From CAJCIW01 sp963833965 (GTDB taxonomy: Bacteria > Chlamydiota > Chlamydiia > Chlamydiales > Rhabdochlamydiaceae), in NCBI GenBank assembly GCA_963833965.1, contig CAWHZZ010000003.1, positions 620,001 through 684,000 on the forward strand: a stretch of DNA of 64,000 nt. Reading direction: 5' to 3'. The translations under genes were made by a program, and so were the position numbers. Shown here in pieces: positions 59,789 through 64,000 of the stretch (its first letter is position 1; every line of letters starts with the position of its first letter). Under the pieces are notes generated by a model. It was given only the letters and a program-made list of their open reading frames with translations, made no database searches and was not told the origin of the DNA.

Positions 59789-60931
59789 ATGATCAAAAAA
59801 TTCATCTATATTTTTTGCGCTCTAGGAACATTGGCCTACGCCGAAGAAGAAGATGCGCGGCAAGTCCCCACCGATTTTGTCCGGGACGTGATGCAGCCGC
59901 TCGGTGTGCCTCTGGTCTCCTCTTTTCACACAATGCGGGAAAGTTATTTCTTCAACACGAAAGTCCCCGATTCCCATCCTCTGGAATCGATCGGCGATTT
60001 CTTTCTCATCCCTTCCCGCTATCTGTTTGCCGGCAAAGAAATCGTCTTCAACAAACAGGAGATTGAACTGGCTCAAACGTTCCAATACGACAGCTTGCAT
60101 TGGCTAAAATCCCTCATCTCGCTCATCGCTCTGCCTTTCAGCGAAACTTTAGGGGCTATCTTCAAGGGCCTGGCGTATCTCTTTCCCGAAGTCAGACAGC
60201 GTCATGAGCTCATCAAACAGACTCTCAAATCCTCGATCAAATCGAATCTCGCCATGTTCCAGCAAAAAGGCATCGAAGTTTTCCACTCTGACGAATTCAT
60301 CCCCTGCCAGGGACATAAGCGCCCTTCACTTTTGACAAAAAAGCAAAAAGTGGAAATTCAAGCCCTGAAAGAAGTCATGCAGCTCTTAGAGGCAAACAAC
60401 ATCGTCTATTGGATCGATTGCGGAACGGCCCTCGGCGCCTATCGCTACGGCGGAATTATCCCTTGGGACTGGGACATCGACATTTCGATCTTTCTTGCCG
60501 ATCACGACAACGTAAAAAAGGTCCTGTCTCAGCTCGATCCAGAAAAATATCAGATCCAAGACTGGTCCAGCTACTCTAAGCCGAAGAGTTTCTTGAAGCT
60601 TTATGTCAAAGAGACTAAAAACTTCATCGATATCTACCATTACCAAATCCACGAAGAAGAGCGCAAAGTCGCCTATTTGTTCACCTATCTCGAAAGCCCT
60701 TTTCCCCACAGCTGGAAAAAAGCCGAGCTCAAATGCATCAAACCCTTGAAATATGAAGAGATGTTCCCGCTGAAAAAAGCCAAATTCGACTCGCTCACTG
60801 TGTGGGCTCCCAATAACATCGTCGCCATTTTACAAAGCAAGTACGGAGAAAACCTCGATCCGACCATGGTCTGGGACGAGACTCTCCAAGATTATAAAAA
60901 AGTCGAAGATCACCCCTATTACCGTGATTAA
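59789..60931 (+). CDS. LicD/fukutin-like nucleotidyltransferase-fold protein with signal peptide
   Basis: 380 residues. N-terminal signal peptide MIKKFIYIFCALGTLAYAEE, a helical region (about 25-180), then the LicD domain (about 190-370): YWIDCGTALGAYRYGGIIPW, then DWDIDISIFLADHD, where the W-D-x-D-x-D residues bind metal, and FIDIYHYQIHEE. LicD-type enzymes transfer phosphocholine or other phospho-sugars to cell-surface glycans; eukaryotic fukutin relatives work in the Golgi lumen. Here the signal peptide predicts export. The substrate is unknown. Monocistronic, after the divergent LRR gene. Confidence 0.85.
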   Translation: MIKKFIYIFCALGTLAYAEEEDARQVPTDFVRDVMQPLGVPLVSSFHTMRESYFFNTKVPDSHPLESIGDFFLIPSRYLFAGKEIVFNKQEIELAQTFQYDSLHWLKSLISLIALPFSETLGAIFKGLAYLFPEVRQRHELIKQTLKSSIKSNLAMFQQKGIEVFHSDEFIPCQGHKRPSLLTKKQKVEIQALKEVMQLLEANNIVYWIDCGTALGAYRYGGIIPWDWDIDISIFLADHDNVKKVLSQLDPEKYQIQDWSSYSKPKSFLKLYVKETKNFIDIYHYQIHEEERKVAYLFTYLESPFPHSWKKAELKCIKPLKYEEMFPLKKAKFDSLTVWAPNNIVAILQSKYGENLDPTMVWDETLQDYKKVEDHPYYRD

Positions 60932-61022
60932 GCGTTACAGCGACCCCCCTCAAGTCAAATCGCCTTCAAACCGCAAGAGCTCGAAAAAATCGGTCCTTTC
61001 ACCCCTACGGCATCGAGTTGAG

Positions 61023-63944
61023 CTATACAGAAGCGGACTTATCCCTCGGATGTAGAACCGCATAGGCGGCCTCAAGCTTCTCCTTGTCCGGAAAGATCTT
61101 TAAAGCCCTTTCATCTTTGCCTTCTTTCTTATCCTCATCAGCTTCTCGATAGAGCACCGCAAGCGGCAAACGCACATTTTCTGCTAAGGCCATGTGATTT
61201 AGAAGTTCTAGGATGTCAATCACTGAATTGCGAGAATAAATATGCATTTTAAAGATCGGTTGAATGAACTCTTTATAAACCCTCTGATAATCAGAAAAAT
61301 TTTCATTCTTTGTCAGCAGCTCCCATTCTTTGATAAAAGTTCTGAAATGCTTGCGATAATCTGAGAAGGATTCCCCTCTACGATAATCGCCGCCTTCGCT
61401 GGTTAAGTTCATCACCGCTCGATAGCATTCATTTTGTCTTAGAGCGTGGACGAGAACACCTTGAAAGGTTGGATTAAGGTATTTAGAAAGACCGTAGAAG
61501 ACTTCAATCGCAGAAGGCTTCAAACCCATCTCCGTGACAAGTCGGTTCGTTTCGTCGAATCTTTCTTTGGAATCGATTTTTTTGATGAGAGAGCTGATGA
61601 TCTTGTTATGATTTCCCCGTGCTCTTCCCGCTAAAAATTGGACGATGAAAAGAAGCTCTTTGTAGTCGAATTTCTCCCAGAGCTGGTCTTCGGAGCTGTT
61701 CTTGTAGATTTTCAGGGCTTGTTCGAGAACTTCGACTGATCGATTTTGGCATGCAAACTTCACAAGATCGTGAAAGAGCATGGATAAAAACAATGGAGGA
61801 TAGGCCATTTTCAATAGTTCCAATCCTTCCTGTACGTTTTCTTCGCTAAAGCGGAACTCCACTTCGAGAGGATAGGGACTGCCGCTAGTTTTGCCAGCAA
61901 GCGTCTTGACTTTTTCGAAATCCCCTTCTCGATAAAGACGCGCCAAGTGGACCCATCCGCAATAATTCTCCCATATAGGAACTTTCCATTGTTCAGCCCA
62001 TTTTGTTAAATCGATCTTTTCCTGTTTCAAAAAAGATTGCCCAAGGCAAGCATGAAGCCACGCTACAAACCCAGGGAATGCCGTCTCCTGATTCGCTTGA
62101 AGAGGACGCAGCAGCGAGAGAATGTGGACCTGTTCTTCCTCTGGTACTTCTGGCGGTGCTCGCCAGGCAATATAGGCGTTTTCCAATTCAGAGAAAAGAC
62201 CAAGATCTGAATTGGCGATCGCGCTAGCCACCTTGAGAAATTCCGATAATTTGTCATAGTCCAGCAAGTGAAAGCTTAACTGAGCAAACACAGCTTTTGC
62301 GATTTCAGAATCGGGATGGGCAACAATGAAATCGATCGTTTTAGGAACGTTAGAAGAAGCAAACGATACTTTCTCCTTGCAAACACTCAAAATTTCTTCC
62401 TTCTCTTTCTGAGGGAGAAGTTGATAAATTTTATCCACCCGCTCGATCATTCCCCATTGAATCGCTTGCTTAAAAATGGCAAGACAGCAAGGTTTTTGAT
62501 CTAGAAAATGAAGACGTTCAGGAGATTTTTCAAAGAAATCAAGGAGCTGCTCCACTTCCGTGATTTCAATGGGAAAGCCATCGACGCTTTTTCGGTATTC
62601 GACAAGATAAATGGGTTTAAAGGGAATCTTTTCCTGAAGCATTTTGTTTGTTTCATTCCACTTTTCAAAAGCTGAGCGTTTGAACGTTTTGAATGGGAGG
62701 TAATAGGGTGTCGAAATTTCTTCTATTTCCTCTTGAAGGCTTTTGCGGAACTCCTTTTGCCTCTGAGAAAATCGTTCTATCGCTTGAGCCAAAGTCTGTT
62801 TCACCCAAGGGTTCGACACTTTCTCAGAATAAGTAGCGAGCTCTTCGGGGAAAATGGCCTCCTTTTCTAGGGCTTGCAGAAACTCCTTTTCCCCCTGATT
62901 AAGATCGTAAAGCAAATTACCGCTGATTATTGGAAATAAACCGCGATGATGAAAGAAATCCTTAAGAAAAGAGTCGTAGGCCTTCAAAGTTTCCTCTGCC
63001 TTTCCCTCTTTCACGCAATTGTGAAAATCCTTAAATTTAACGTTCCTCGAGGCGCGTTTTTTCTGCTGCTGACGACAAATTCGCTCCATTTCCACATTGG
63101 GAAGACGGCCATTTTTGAGGAAAAGTTCTCCAAACAGCTCTTTAAATCGATGCCAATCGAAATAAGCCTCTTCCACTGGAAGAGTCGATCTCTCTACCAC
63201 CATGTCTTTGACAAAAGCCAGTATACTGCGAACATGGCAGGTATTTTTCTTCTGGCGCAAGCGGGCAACGAGGTCTCTATCCTTCATTTCGATGGTCTCG
63301 AATTCGTTCAATTGTTTGGTCAAAGGCATGTTTTCTTTCAGAAACTTTCCAGAATAGATCGCTTCCCAAAATGCCTCGCCCTTAAGAGTCGTGCTATCGA
63401 CCAAATACTTGCGTTTTGTGTGAGTATAGTCCGCGGTATTGTAATAGCGCACCTCAAAGCGCTTCTCGTCGATCTTTTCCACGGAAAGAAGCGTCTCGTG
63501 AGTGATGTTCCCTGCTGGAAACACCGCCTTTTCCCCTATGGATAACGAGTCGATTTGCTTAGCTGCTGCAGCGACGATTTCTTTCAGCCGCTCGCCCTCG
63601 ACAGCCTGATCGCCGATGAGCGAACTTCCCAATCCTGTAAGAACAAGAAAGATCTTCCGCGGATCGGAAGAGCGGACATCGTCGACGAGATAGTAAAGAT
63701 TTTGACTTTTTTCAAGGAGATCGACGGCTTTCTTAAGTTGCTTTTGCGTCTCGGGCTGCAATTGCATAAACTCCGGGGTTTCAAAAAAGGCCTTAAGCTC
63801 GCTCACGACCATCTCACAGCTCAGCGAAGGCGCATAGTACTCATAGCGTTTCAACTTCTTAAGATTTTCAGTTTCCCCAGAAGAAACCACGCTGTCCAAA
63901 AAGAACCCAAAGGCAAACTTTTGCGCCGTCAATTCATTGGTCAC
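61023..63944 (-). CDS. very large hypothetical protein, possible papain-like cysteine protease domain
   Basis: 973 residues, soluble, mainly helical, no signal peptide. In the first third, FPAGNITHETLLSVEKIDEK then RFEVRYYNTADYTHT is followed about 70 residues later by RQKKNTCHVRSILAFVKD. A His in a beta-hairpin, an Asn-Thr turn and then a Cys within NTC at a helix start is the order expected for a permuted papain-like protease, and similar blocks are known to me from large chlamydial proteins; this is an inference. The remaining 650 residues are repeat-like helices without recognised family. Likely effector or regulatory protein. The start has the next bases in the window only, so upstream context is unknown. 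Confidence 0.72.
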   Translation of the reverse strand: MTNELTAQKFAFGFFLDSVVSSGETENLKKLKRYEYYAPSLSCEMVVSELKAFFETPEFMQLQPETQKQLKKAVDLLEKSQNLYYLVDDVRSSDPRKIFLVLTGLGSSLIGDQAVEGERLKEIVAAAAKQIDSLSIGEKAVFPAGNITHETLLSVEKIDEKRFEVRYYNTADYTHTKRKYLVDSTTLKGEAFWEAIYSGKFLKENMPLTKQLNEFETIEMKDRDLVARLRQKKNTCHVRSILAFVKDMVVERSTLPVEEAYFDWHRFKELFGELFLKNGRLPNVEMERICRQQQKKRASRNVKFKDFHNCVKEGKAEETLKAYDSFLKDFFHHRGLFPIISGNLLYDLNQGEKEFLQALEKEAIFPEELATYSEKVSNPWVKQTLAQAIERFSQRQKEFRKSLQEEIEEISTPYYLPFKTFKRSAFEKWNETNKMLQEKIPFKPIYLVEYRKSVDGFPIEITEVEQLLDFFEKSPERLHFLDQKPCCLAIFKQAIQWGMIERVDKIYQLLPQKEKEEILSVCKEKVSFASSNVPKTIDFIVAHPDSEIAKAVFAQLSFHLLDYDKLSEFLKVASAIANSDLGLFSELENAYIAWRAPPEVPEEEQVHILSLLRPLQANQETAFPGFVAWLHACLGQSFLKQEKIDLTKWAEQWKVPIWENYCGWVHLARLYREGDFEKVKTLAGKTSGSPYPLEVEFRFSEENVQEGLELLKMAYPPLFLSMLFHDLVKFACQNRSVEVLEQALKIYKNSSEDQLWEKFDYKELLFIVQFLAGRARGNHNKIISSLIKKIDSKERFDETNRLVTEMGLKPSAIEVFYGLSKYLNPTFQGVLVHALRQNECYRAVMNLTSEGGDYRRGESFSDYRKHFRTFIKEWELLTKNENFSDYQRVYKEFIQPIFKMHIYSRNSVIDILELLNHMALAENVRLPLAVLYREADEDKKEGKDERALKIFPDKEKLEAAYAVLHPRDKSASV

Positions 63945-64000
63945 TCCAAATAAACGTTTTTTAATTTCTATTCTTTCTGAAGATGGGATAGAGCCGGGCT

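Noticed and set aside
60932..61022. Possible coding remnant after the LicD-like gene (FKPQELEKIGPF then, in another frame, PYGIELSYTEADL)
   Set aside because: The second part is antisense to the end of the 973-residue gene and the first part is only about 12 codons; too weak to call a pseudogene.

Overview
The window looks like part of the chromosome of a Chlamydiae member, most likely an environmental (Parachlamydiales-type) lineage. The evidence is a type III secretion translocator cluster with a TPR chaperone (lcrH-copB-copD order), a plant-like FabI, an mlaEFD set, a TamA/TamB pair, and many eukaryote-like proteins (F-box, WD40, leucine-rich repeats, a nuclear-localisation-like basic tract). 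I cannot name the genus. No rRNA, tRNA or CRISPR array was recognised.

Layout. 1-20.7 kb is mostly housekeeping: the 3' part of lpdA, an Fe-S carrier/ferredoxin pair, a proline-rich candidate effector, a methyltransferase-holA-osmC operon, small genes, fabI, a HAD phosphatase, a FliO-like protein, an nfeD locus damaged at its downstream end, hemL and tamA-tamB. 20.9-24.7 kb is the type III translocator operon. 24.5-33.3 kb is a plastic island. It holds a tandem duplication of a 740-residue protein with two dinucleotide-binding-like glycine motifs and a bipartite basic tract, a decayed IS5-family transposase at the duplication junction, an F-box/WD40 protein, and an antitoxin-like gene next to a broken toxin plus scattered antitoxin scraps.

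33.3-36.8 kb returns to core envelope genes (mlaE-mlaF-mlaD, yqgE). 36.8-41.4 kb carries two paralogues ending in a CBM20-like starch/glycogen-binding domain and a large unknown protein. 41.6-43.8 kb has a PiT phosphate transporter and two envelope genes. 43.9-48.4 kb is a tandem array of five membrane-anchored or secreted proteins whose conserved blocks look like a highly divergent kinase fold. 48.3-54.6 kb has marC, an F-box protein, a queuosine-precursor transporter with tgt, uridine kinase, thymidine kinase and a GNAT acetyltransferase. 54.7-63.9 kb has an RDD membrane protein, an operon of spermidine synthase and a 2-oxoglutarate/Fe(II) oxygenase, a leucine-rich-repeat protein, a LicD-like protein and a 973-residue unknown.

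Two themes stand out. First, four enzymes that are normally cytosolic (uridine kinase, spermidine synthase, the IPNS-like oxygenase, the LicD-like transferase) each begin with a convincing Sec signal peptide within about 9 kb. This suggests metabolic enzymes exported towards the periplasm, inclusion or host. Second, palindromic repeat families are scattered between and even inside genes, including inside the translocator operon. Functions of effector candidates are inferences from motifs read by eye; no database search was possible.
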